From positions 4,108,001-4,172,000 of the forward strand of contig WPIO01000010.1 of NCBI GenBank assembly GCA_009760855.2: a stretch of 64,000 bases of DNA, in the 5' to 3' direction. A program made the position numbers and the translations under genes. How positions within the stretch are numbered: position 1 is the first letter of the stretch; each line of letters opens with the position of its first letter. The notes under the pieces are model-generated. The model had not been told where the DNA came from, did no database searches, and was given only the letters and a program-made list of their open reading frames with translations. The DNA is from Cristatella mucedo. Taxonomy: Eukaryota > Bryozoa > Phylactolaemata > Cristatellidae. Shown here in pieces: positions 9,261 to 21,900 of the stretch.

Positions 9261-12200
9261 CTGAACGGTAAGAAAAGAACATCAATGCAACCCAAACCGG
9301 AATATATAATTAGAGATTGACAAACATCAGGTGAAAATTGAACCAGTGAATCGTGGGAGCCCATGCTCAAACTCACTCGCACTCACAAAGTAGAACAAAA
9401 GCACAATAATAATAGTAATGATAGCGAATACTACATGTAGTAGGGGTGACACGCAAGCATGCCACGACTCGTATCTCCACGATAGGCCCCATCACAGTTC
9501 AACACAAACGGACTTGATTTCGCTCGTACATGCTTTCGGTTGCATCTTGGGCCACGAGAGCTAGCTCATGATTTCAATCGGAAGGCTCTCTAACCTGCTC
9601 TATAGCTATTCTGCACACACAGTAGTCTTGTTTATGAGATCCATTCATCTGTAGGATGAGATGCAAGTGCACATGCCTAACACACAGCACCATGAGCTTA
9701 GCACGTCTTGAACCATACAGCCCAATAGTTATCTAGTCACAGAAGAGCTAAATTGTGGAGTCAGTCCATTTGCTTGCCTTTGAAAGCACAGCCCCTTTGT
9801 GACCGTGGGTCTAGTGAAGAAAGTTGCAATTTCATGTAAAGAAGTATTGCACAAAGCTTGCACAATAAGAAAGAATAGGAGGATGCTGATATTTGGGAAA
9901 TCCCAGATTTGCTGCAACAGCTTGGAGAAGTCACCGAAAAGCTGCATCGACTACCACGTTTCAGGAATGACACGTGTATAGCGCATTAGGCACTAAGCTC
10001 AGCAGAACCTAAAGAGCCCATCCCATGGTTCTTTAGCTGCAGCTGATGGGAGCTATTTGTCATCATACAAACTGCAGCAGCAAGGTCATTCGTGCAAAGA
10101 ATCAGATCATTTCGACGGACAGCAATCTTCACATCCGGTTGGCCACATTCCAAATAAGCGTGCAACAAAAGCACCATTAACAGATACTTGCCTGCACACT
10201 CGACGTGGCATCGGTCGGCTTCTTATCGTCCCGTATATGAATGAATCGAGGAAATCGCAATGAGATTCCCTTTTCAGGATCAACCTGGATGAATAACAAG
10301 ACTTTGGGCAATACAATACCAGGAGAACAGAAAGTGATGGCAAGTGTTTGCGACTGACCGTAATCGCTTACAGTTGCCACTGGCCTTGCCATATAAGAAG
10401 CATGGAGAAAGTGACACCAGAATCAGCTGTCACACGATTTAACTGCCATTATGCCCACTCTGCCGGCGAGAAACCGGGCACCTACAGTTTGCACTAATTA
10501 GCACAATTGTAGTTTTATCTCTTTAGAAGCTATTAGCAAACTTGCAGTGACAAGAAAACGTAAAACTAATCGAAGCCGAAGATGCAAAAGATACGTTGGA
10601 ATCGTGAGTGGCACAAGACAGGAAGATGGTAAGATTGAGCACCTCGAAGACAAGGCGGTGATCCTCGGTAAGGTGAAATCCCGGTATCTGTATCTCTATA
10701 ACAAGCTTTCTCTCACTCCGAACAAACTCAAGACATTGATGGATATACTCTGCAGACATTCATGCTGCCTTCAGTCTCCGATAGGTCAGCCTTTACGATT
10801 AGGGATAGGATTTAACAGGCTTTACAATTATACATTAGATTTACAATTAAATTACAATTGTAAAATTTACAATTTAATTGGATTCCTCTGCCCCCTAGAT
10901 GCAGCTCAGGAGAGCCTGCAAGTGCCACATTGACAAAAAAATACCACACCTACCATTTGGAGAGCATCTAATGCTGTTGAAATGGGCAACAGCATTTGCC
11001 CGATTCAGAACACTGGCCAACAATAGCAGCAAACATGAACAGTAAATAGTAATAGTAAATAGCTCCCCAGTAGTGTAGCTGAACATGTCCGGTGACCACC
11101 AACACAACACATTCTGATTTCGGTTGGATACATTTGGTTGTATACGTCATCAAACGTCCTAGAGCTTTATTTTCCGTAATCATGGACCTTTACAGCAAAA
11201 TGTATGCAACTGAAATCAGAGGTTTTTCTAGAGTCGTGTCCAACAAGCAGATCTGAACTTGCATTTCTAATTTCACTCTGATACGCGAAGTATTAGCCGA
11301 GCCATGGGTTGTTAAAGGCACAAACCTAGATTGGAAATGAAGCTGCATAAAAGTCATAACAATGCACCGAAACAAGCTTCACGCATGTCCCTCGATCTAC
11401 CAAAGTTCGACAAGTTAGGATACAAGTCGCATAAGATGCAGATTGGTAAATTTGTTATTTGTAGATATGTTGCTTCCGGCTTACACCCCCTACAGCTCCA
11501 CTTAAGCATGCCATGCGTGCTTAACTAAGCCGTCAATTTCACTATGCACTGCTGATGTCGCAGAAAATAATGCATAATGCAGATAGAAGGCCAAATGAAG
11601 CAGAAGCAGATGGATGCAAATAAAAGCTAAACGTGCTGATGCAATCAATTACTCGGCAGACTCACCAATCCTGCTGCCGCCCTGTGTACCGGTGATATGG
11701 ATAGATCTGCACAGCGGACTTCCCACACCTGAACAGCATCAAACCAATGATCGGGACAGATCGATGCATCCCACTGATAGTATGGACGAGGCCTGTCAAT
11801 AATGTGGTCCTTAAAGTAGTCGGTATGCTTCTGGAAATCTTCATCCTTGAAGCCAGTGCCAATCTACAATGCGAGACGATAAAGAATGCCATACGTTTAT
11901 GTACTGGCAAACAACGAATTAACTACATATTTGAATCCGCATATTCATCGGTTGTCAGTTGAGCCAACGACGAATGACGTCAACTTGCTACCAATCTCGG
12001 CTTGCTAGCATCACCGATAGAAAATTTAGGATTTACAGCACACTGAAGTAAAGCTCACGCGGCTTGAACGAAATGATTTTAGCGACTACACCATATGCAT
12101 CGGAACCAGCAACCAGCTGGGTCGCACGAAATGGTCTTACTGTTGACAACATATCAGTTAGTGACTCTTTGAATAGGACAGACCGGCCTCGCACAAACCC

Positions 12201-12688
12201 ACTGAGTGCAACCAAGGGGTGTCGTACTGCATATCCCATATTGTAAACCAAGTACAGATTATGTTATAACATAGTAAGACTGTGAGCAAGAATCATCATT
12301 ATTATAAAAAATTCGGAAAAATACCTCAAGAACTAATTCTTTTTAAGCATTCAACGTATGGTGGAAAGCAAAGCATTTCTTCATAAGATTGAGAGCACTA
12401 GTACAGAGAATCGGCAAGTCTTTGGAATCAGCAAGTTCGACAAAGCAGTTGCGACAATAAGCATCACAGACCTTGCAGATGGACTGGAATTCCTCGTTCT
12501 CAGCATCGTAGCACGCCAGTAAGAATCCACCATACCGCCCTGTTCTCTTTCCGGTGCCGTGGTAAGCGCCGAGGACGACCAAATCGAGCGTGTCGCCCAC
12601 ACCCTCCAAGTAGTCTTTCTTCAGCTGGACAAGAGAAAGGGGAAAAATGTCGGTGGTTGCTTGACCAGCAACGACAAGACCATGTCGA

Positions 12689-12763
<75 letters not shown>

Positions 12764-15700
12764 AACGCCCTGCAAGCAAGCCCACACATGGCTGCCGTCA
12801 GCTGAGTGCCTCTATCCATCCTGGTTCTCGGCTGTGCGATGGACGCCAATGTTGTCGCACCCAAGTCTACGGTAATACTAAAGCTTCTGAGGTAGGCTGT
12901 TTGGTCACTCACTTTGAGCCAGTTGTGTGAGCGCTTAGCGATCTCGTAGGTCGCATTGTTGTCCAGTGTCTTCACCATCAGGCCCTCGCAATTGCCTACA
13001 GAAGAAAATCGCTTCAGGACAACGAAGAAATAAAAGCTCAACATACAAAAGAGCCGGCTGGGTTACTCCACATATGCTGCTACAACGGCAAGAGCAAAGA
13101 ATGCATCATACCAACTTTTTAGCAGCCACGGACTTTATTCACTGCTTCATTCACTGCAAAGTTCTTACGCTGACCCACAAGGCCCGACCACGGCTTGGCT
13201 CCTCCATACCTAGCTGAACTGCTGCACCAGTTTGGGCCTCCTCGTGCCCTCAGGTCATGTATGGACAATACATTAGCTGTTCCATTCCTCTGCTTAAAGA
13301 CCATTGGCAACACAAGCTTTAGCCTTGCAGGTCCTAGACTGTGGAACTCGCAATGACAATTACTCTCCTGCTGCCGATTATGGCTCATCCTTCGTAGCAG
13401 TCCTGAGCTGCAACTTCCATGCTACTCACTATCTCAGCTGCTCTTCTGACTCTGCTATGCTTCCCACTTTCTCTTTGTTGCGTGAGATGAAGTCTGTTGG
13501 CCGCCGAATTCGTACCGAAAGCCGCTTAGGCTGAGCGCACCATACAAAACTCTCCCGCGTAACACCCACATAGCCTTTATGGCTTACATTACATTACAGG
13601 CTCTGTCCTCTGTACCCCCCCCCAGGCTGCTCGTGCATATATTAGCAAGAGACTGCTCTCATCTTAATGCTGACCCGACCCTACACAGTCACATCCGGTA
13701 CATTCCCAAGGAGGGCAAGGGTGAAAGCGAGGCCGTGTATGTCGTACAGCAAGTAGGTGGTGCTGAGAGCAGCTGACCAAGCCGAGAAGGCTGGATGGGG
13801 AAGGCTTCATCGAGGGGTGAAGAGGTGCTGTAATGGGAAGGAGGCAGACAGCACATATGGCTGTGCTCAAAAAATTTGTGGAGCAGCTGAGTTCTTGTAG
13901 TGCTATAGTAGAGAACAATCGCGATAAATGCATTGCTGTGATGAGACGATGGGAGGCTACACGTTCTCTTATTCTTAATCAGAGCGCATGACTCTGCACG
14001 GCAAAGTTTGCAGCCCCTTCAGCCAGGCAATGGCAGTAGCAGTGAGAATAAATAGGAGAACAGTGAGGTGGGCCTGGCATGACGATGGCAGGGCCAGTCC
14101 TAAGGAGTGCTGACCGAGCACATGATGTGCTGGCGTACGAGGAGCACTCGGCACTTATTCCTTGAGCAGCGACCTAAAACCTGAGCAGCCCAGCAAGGCT
14201 GGGCACCCGTGCACCCTAGCCCCCCCTCCGGCACCGACGTTCAGCACGGCATAGGAGCATACGTCTAGACGCACATACCTCTAATCGCTTCATCGAGAAA
14301 ATCTGCCACCGAGTCGCTGTCAGTGGCCGTGATACACTTGGAGAATGAGAACTCCCCCTCAACCTCTTTGAAAGAGTCCGTGAGGGCTTGCCGTCGATCA
14401 CGCAGCGGTTTTTCCACGAGCGACTCTCCGTTTAGGTAAAGCATATCGAAAGCATAGACGCAGACCTGAACCTTGATTTCGGTTGCATCCGCATCCTGCA
14501 GAAGCAGAGGGCTGCAGCGGCTGCTTCTCGGCTAGCGTACTAGAGGCCAGCGACAGAGGCAAGAAAGCGCACAAAGCAGTCTCTGACGGCCACTCTGCAT
14601 CACACGATGACGTATCTGAATTACAACATAAGGAACTTCCCAGAGTCTAGTATGTGTGGGGCTGACATATATGGGTAGACGCTACGTAGAGAGGCGCCGG
14701 AGTTACAAGTTCGTGAGATTAATAATAGTAATAATAATATGCTTGCTCAGCATCCTCAGAAATCTCTTTCTAGACACTTTACATTTGCTGTTATGAAAGC
14801 ATGATCAGATGGTTGATGGTAGCATCGAATCGACATGTTAAAAAGCATAACACGGTCGGAGGTGACATGCACAGTCTCAACATGCAAATATGGTTACCCA
14901 GAGGCCGATTGCACCCACCCAAACGACGATGTCAGTGGCAAGCCGCACGACACTACAATCCATCTCTACTATGATTAGCTGGCTCGTGCAAGGTCAAGGG
15001 CTAGCCCTTCTTGGCTTAATCCTTGTAAAACTAGCTATTGTTCATATAGCTTAGCAGTTTACATGGGCTTGCTTAACGAGGCATTTGGAAAGCTCTTGAG
15101 TTGAGGACATGGGCAAGGATGCTCCAAGCACAGACTTGCTCAAGACTACTCCAGATAAGCCGTTAATATGACCGCCCAAGCAGTTTCACACCTTGGTTTT
15201 ATTAGCAAGCATTAGTCGTATTAGTGTTACAAGAAGTCATTTTAGCCATGGCCACCTTCCGAACTAAGCTTTAGTTTTTCTCAAACTGTACTGAACTCAC
15301 ATGAAGGTAGAGTGCAGTTGCATAATAGGGTGCTGAATAGTAATTATTCGTACTACATTAATATTACGTTATTTATTCAAACGCGAAACCTTCCAAGTGA
15401 TCTTGCTGGTTGAGCATTCGATATATAGAAGTGAATCTCTTCTCAGTGCAGCTGCCAGTCCAGTGGGGGGGAGGGGCTAATACCGAGACAGCAACATTCT
15501 CACCTTGGTTTTAGCCTCCACCCTTCAAACGAATGCATCACCGAAGCCCACGAACTCGCAGCCTGCTTGTCGGCGATCAAACATCTACCCACATCCACAC
15601 CTAAGCATATTCAGCAATGATTCCTTCAGGCCTCTGCGATCCAAAGTAAGATGCATCGATGATCAGCAGATGTAACCATGGAGATAAATAACGGTGTTCG

Positions 15701-18700
15701 ACACTCTCAACAACAAGATCCTGCTTGAGTGATTGAGAGCAACGACAGATCTGGCCGAACAGGGTCTAGTGAGATCCAAATCGAACATGTCCGATTTTGC
15801 CTAGTCTGTGTCGTGTGGTAGTCAGGCATCATCTAGTTGACCCATCCATCATCCTCGAAGTTCCAAAAGAGCCTGTTCTCGGTCCTAGCTGTTCTCCATT
15901 TACAAAGCACCTGGCATCGGCTATCACTATATGCTGACGACATTCGAGCTGTACGGCTCATTTCAAGCCCTAAAACTGAACGCCTGCCATACCGACAGTT
16001 AGTCTAGACAGTTAAGTTGTGTCAACACTGGCAAATAATCGGGGTCGCGACACCCGCAAACTTAAGGCCAAATCATCAGTTCTGATCGGTAAGAGACGGG
16101 CACAGGTTGCTGATGGTAAGAACATGAGCCTCACTGGCCAGATTCGATGAGCTAGCCAGGCGGTCAACTTCTTGGAGGTAGATTGGAGATTTCCAAGGCC
16201 AGGAACACACCCAAAAAGCAACAAGGATGCTGCTTTCATAGACACGGGGAGACCAGTCTAGGACTGTAAGAGTTCCGAGTACAAGAATATATTGATAACA
16301 AAAGCTGCCTATACAAATATTTTCGATTTACTGGTATACAAGTGTAAATGGGCGGCAGCAGATATGCATCCGTAGATTGCTTTTACTCAATTTCCATTTG
16401 CTGCCAAACGAGAAACTTAACGACCTTGACACTTCCGAGATCTCTCTCGTTCCCAAGTGAGAGTTATGTACTAGCCATAGCTCGACAACGAGGCTAGACT
16501 CGAATCCGAACTGTTCCACCGTGTAGACACGGCTAGTTCGACGCTCGTTGACACTCGAGACATGCTCATGGGCATCTTTCGAATCAGAACGTTCGCCAGT
16601 GCAGATGCAGCTTTAGTCCCTTTTGCTTCGGCACCTAACCAGCTGCCTTAGCTGCGGCAGTTGTCGGTACTGCGAAATCAAAGTCATCCATGCAAAGAAT
16701 GCTGCAAACGATTGAGCTAAGATCTCTTTGTGGATCCTTAAGAGTCCCTTGGATAGATACTTAAGAGTCCCCTGTACATGACACAGCAAAAATTACTCAT
16801 TAATAGACATATAATTGCTTGCACACCCTTCTGCCGCGTCTTTGTCGCATGACGCCAGTGTCGTTCCATAGTCTGGCTGCAGGTTCCCAAACGATCCAGA
16901 ATGACCGTGAATGTTTTCGGTTCAAGCTCATTCAGGTAGTATTACTCCAGGTCCAGGGCATGTTTCTGCTAGGCTTTGCGACTGAGGTATCACCCGTAGA
17001 ACAAGTCGGAACAACAAAGGTGGGTCTGGCCTGCTCAAAACTCTGTACCGTCGTTACCAACCTCAACACGTGTTCTATTAGAATGGCTGCTATTAAAAAC
17101 TTTGTTTTTTTACAAAGTTACTCAACAGATTCCACATTTGAGCTGCTGCTAATACTCAAACCTACTAGTGATATATGCACCGCCAAACTCGGCGACCACT
17201 TATATCTTGCATCTCTGAAATGGCCTCTCTTAGTACAATAAACCGTTAGCTGTCAAAAGCTTGTTACTTGCCGACGCTCTTTGACATTTTCCCTGTTACT
17301 GAGACCTGGCTGAAGTCGAACTGCTCGGCTACCATCGAGTCTACCTTTACAGAAGGTTTCTCTGTCTTACATAATCAGAGACTGCTGAAACTGGTGGCGG
17401 AGTAACCGTTGTCCTGCTACCTCTTTACACTCATAGCCTATGTCGGTTCTGGATAAACAATCTTTTGAATCTCTGGTTCTGTGTCCAGCTAGAGGTAAGT
17501 AGCCAACATGCTTGCACCATCTGAGTTTTTCTGCTTCCCCTGCACATGTTCAGGTCCCGATACATACAAAAGATCACAGCCTTGATCAAATTTTCGCCCA
17601 CGATCATAACCCACCGACCCCAATCGTTACCCCTTTCTGCACAACTGATCATATCGGATTTCATAATTCCTTAATCTTTTCTGCATCGGCATCTAAAATT
17701 ACCTCAGAGTCAAGAAACCCTAAGTCTCTTGATGTTTATGCTGTCGGCGGCAGAAGAGTGGGTCTTCTTCTCTTCTACTTGACCCTCCCATCGACCTTCC
17801 CTACTAGATACAATGCTTCTTACGTAGCCAAGGTGTAAGGTGCTTGCAATTCACGAACGAACCAGGTAGCAGGGAATCATCCAATTTCACACTGCAATCG
17901 GGTCGCTAGCCTCTAAAAAATACTAGCTGATTCAACAGCCTCTTTTATATAGAGACACAAGAGCCTTTACGGCTATCACCACTGCTTGCAGCAACGATAA
18001 AGAATCACCCACCACAGAATTCGAACCCATGACCTCGGGACCTCGTGAAAAGCAACCGCCTTACCTAGTGAGCCATCACGGCTCACCTCTAAAGCTCTTC
18101 TGTAGCTATATAAATGACTTATGAATTAGCCGACCTTTACTTTACTTCGCCCTGTCCCAACAGTTCTTATGCAGTGTATATACCTGTTGCAGCCTACCAT
18201 AGCGAATATTGTATGTCCCTAGTTACCGGTGAAGTCACTGCACCTCTGTTTGCTATCACGCCACTCATTAAAAAGCCGACATGGGATCATCGGACCCTAA
18301 GTAACTTTTGTCATGTCACCCTTCTGCCATTTTTACTCAAGACAGGACCGAGTGGTGGCTCAGCATTTAAACGATTATATCAGTTCACCTGATCTTGCTA
18401 GCGAGTTCCAATTTAGATTCAGAGCCAGCCATTCCACAGAAACTGATATGCTTCTTGACTAAAATAACCTTCTGAACAATGCTGATCACAGTAGGGACTC
18501 TCTGATACGTCTCTTACACCTCTCAGCAACATTTGACACAATTTACCACCAGATCTTTCTGAACAGCCTCTCGAGCTTAGCCTCGGCATCACTAGCACAA
18601 TGCTAATCTGAGCTAGGTCCTACCTCAGTAAGCGATGTCTGAGTACAGATGTAAATGGCTGTCGGTCATACTGGGAGCCTTTAAAGCACGGCGTTCATCA

Positions 18701-18940
18701 AGGCTCGTCACGGTTCCCTTCTTCTTTTCACCAACTATACTCCCTTCTGACCGATAAGATCTCCAAAACAACACCGGGTTTCATTTCTATGCCAACGACT
18801 ATAAGCTCTACTTATTCCCCGAACCTTCCACGCTTTGCACAGCATCCAACTCACTTAAAATTCCTTAGCAGCCTGCATTGACGACATATGCACATGGACG
18901 GCCACCAACTTCCGGAATCTTAACGACCATAAGACCAACC

Positions 18941-18986
<46 letters not shown>

Positions 18987-21900
18987 CACTAGATAAAGCA
19001 CCCTCAGAGAACTCAATCAAATGGTGAGTGGTATCATGTTTGATAATCATACATGTCCGGTCGTTTTGAGGTCAGGTGCATCCACCAGACCAGTCGCCTG
19101 TGGAGTCCCACGAGGGTCTGTCCTCGGACCTTTGCTGTTTTCCATTTATATTAAACCTCTGGGAAAAGTATTGGAACCAGCTAGTCCTATTATTATCATG
19201 CTGGCTATGCTCGGCAGTATTTGTCATTTAAACTGTCAGAATCTGCTGCATCGACTGATCAACTGAATGCTTGCCTTGTAGACACTCGATCCTGGATGTC
19301 TAACTTCCTTTAACTAAAGGGCGATAAAACGGAACTGCTGCCCATTGGACACCCCAAGCGTGTGGCTGGGCTAGAAGACTTTGCTCTTCTAATAGGTGAT
19401 GCTGCTGTGCGACCATCACCACGTGCTCAGAATTTAGGTGCTGTTTTCGACAGCAGCCTAAATTTTGAAAGCTTCGTTAAGAAGACTGCCTTCACAGCTA
19501 GCCCTCTCGTTCGATTCCTATCTAAGATTAGAGACTGTCTTCCAGAGTGGCTTGCAAAAAATTAAACTAGCTCCTTCGTTCAGTCTTGGCTAGATTATTG
19601 CAATTCCATTTTGGCTGGGCTACCGAAAAAAGTTGTAAGGCCACGGCAGCTGGTCATGAATATGGCTGAAAGGCAAGTTCACAAATTCCAGAGGTCTGAC
19701 CATGAGTCTCCTTTGCTGAAAGAGCTTCGATGGCTGCCGGTCGATCAATGGATACAGAGTAGTTCTTACACTGACATGCAAACCACGGCTTGGCTCCTCC
19801 ATACCTAGCTGAATTGCTGCACCAGTTTGGGCCTCCTATTGCCCTCGGGTCATCTATGGACAATAAATTAGCTGTTCCATTCCTCCGCTTAAAGACCGTT
19901 GTCGACAGAAGCATTTGCCCTGCAGGTCCTAGACTGTGGAACTCACTTCCACAATTCTTATGAAACGACATCTTATCTCCAGCTGCCGACTGTGGCTCAT
20001 CCTTTCTAGCTGCAATGAGCTGCTACTTCCATCCCACTCACTACCTTAACTGCCCTCTTAACTCAGCTATGCTTCTCACTTTCTTTTTGCTGTGCGAGAT
20101 GAAGTCAGTTGGCTATCGAATGTGTACCAAAAGCCGCTTGGGTTTTAATTGGGCTATAAAAAACTCTCATGCACAACCACCTACTTAGGCTCTGTGGAGT
20201 GATGGATGGAGATACATTATAAATTACATTCTTAGCCTTGCTCTGCATCCGGCTCACATGCCTGCATTGAAGTTTACATCGATGCTATTTGCACTTGGAT
20301 GGCCACCGACTTACTAAAGCTTAACGACGATAACAACAACTTAATACTTGTGCGCAAACCTAGTGTCACCCTTAAGTTGAAAGACCTCACTATCAAGATT
20401 AGCCGATCTAGCATCATTTCTGAGATGACCGCCTACAATCTGGGCGTGCAGCTCCAAAACTCCCATGTAACTATTGCGATTCCCTTTATTCAGGGCTCCC
20501 CTACCTGTGCCCGTAAGTCTTTCCAGTGATGCAGTGTCTACTAAAATGCAAAGAACACTTTAACTCGACCGGAAGAAATCGGCACATTTAAAGCAGCAAT
20601 GGCAGAACTTCAGCATTTAGAATAAAAAACGTCACACAAAAGCAAGCCGTAATGTTTAAATTGCTTCTTGTCCAACAACGCTATAGCTGACAGACTAGCA
20701 TGAAACAGTGGTTCATCTGGTCCAGACACAAGCATCCAGCCAGAAACAAGCATCCCATTGCACCGAGGCAGACATCACAACGGGCTAGCTAGACGAGCTG
20801 CTGGTTGCACCTGTCAAAGAGTGGCACGTGCACGACCGTCGTGCGGCTAATATAAGGCGCACCTAACAAACCGCTGAGAGTGGGGGGGGGAGGGGGCAAA
20901 GGACCTGACCAAAGGGTCAAAAGTCAGTCGTCGTGAGCTGCGTACCTTTCTCTTTCTGGTGCTTAGCACCTGGAAAGGCAAGATGCGCTTGGCTTCGCGG
21001 TCCCAAGCGACGGCTTCTGTGTCTATAATGCACGATGTCACGCCAGGTTTGAGTGCGCTCGACAGCCGAGCAATGATGTCAGGATATTTGGACGTGTTGT
21101 CCTCCTGGTTTCGGCTGTAAATGTGCACTGCTCCGCCGTCTAGGAGGTGTATCTACAAGGCATGCAGTCAGGAGGACAGAGGCATCTCGCTCGCTCAACC
21201 TGACCATCGTGCTAGTTGAAAAAAGGAAGTAGCTAAGAGTCGGAAGGGCGGAGAGAGCAAGGCAACGACAGTGCACGCACACGAGTGAGCAAGCCTGTGG
21301 GTGTGTAGTGTGCACGTCGGCGTGCACGTGAGGTGTGTGCATGTGCACACGCAAGATATGGCGCAAATAGAAAAGTCTTGCTCTTGCTAGAAAAGCTGGT
21401 TCAGCCAACTCCTGCCAATAACGGTTCCCGTGCAGCTGACACGTAAAAAACAAACCACATATAACTAGCCAGTAGGTAATATAGTTAACACACCTATTAG
21501 AATCTGTGAATTTTAATGCTTCCGAATGAAGCTCGCAAGAGAAAAAACTACTTCCGCATGCTCACTAGATCTTAGCTTTGCTATTTTGTCACATACTACT
21601 CCAAAACAAAGTAGCAGACCTAAGTAAATAAGGCCGTTCACTCAGAGCTGAGTGATTGAAAGTGTAAGAAATGGAGCGATTATAGATACACATTTGTGCC
21701 AGCATGACAAGGTGATGAATGGTGCTAGGCATGAGTCAAACCAACGTAAATCCAACCAATCAGCAGAAAAAACATGCAGGAAGAAAGAGAAGAGTCCCTA
21801 AGTGAAGGGCAATAGGTCAGTCAAGAGCCAACAGGGTCTTCGACAGTAAGAAAACTTTAGTGGCCCCGCCTTCCTAACCGTCACAGAGAGGCTGTGGGCG

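Noticed and set aside
12657-12930. Open frames through the GT repeat (poly Val/Cys or His/Thr proteins)
   Set aside because: They are translations of a dinucleotide repeat in a LIG1 intron. The same applies at 38698-38945 and 58931-59183.
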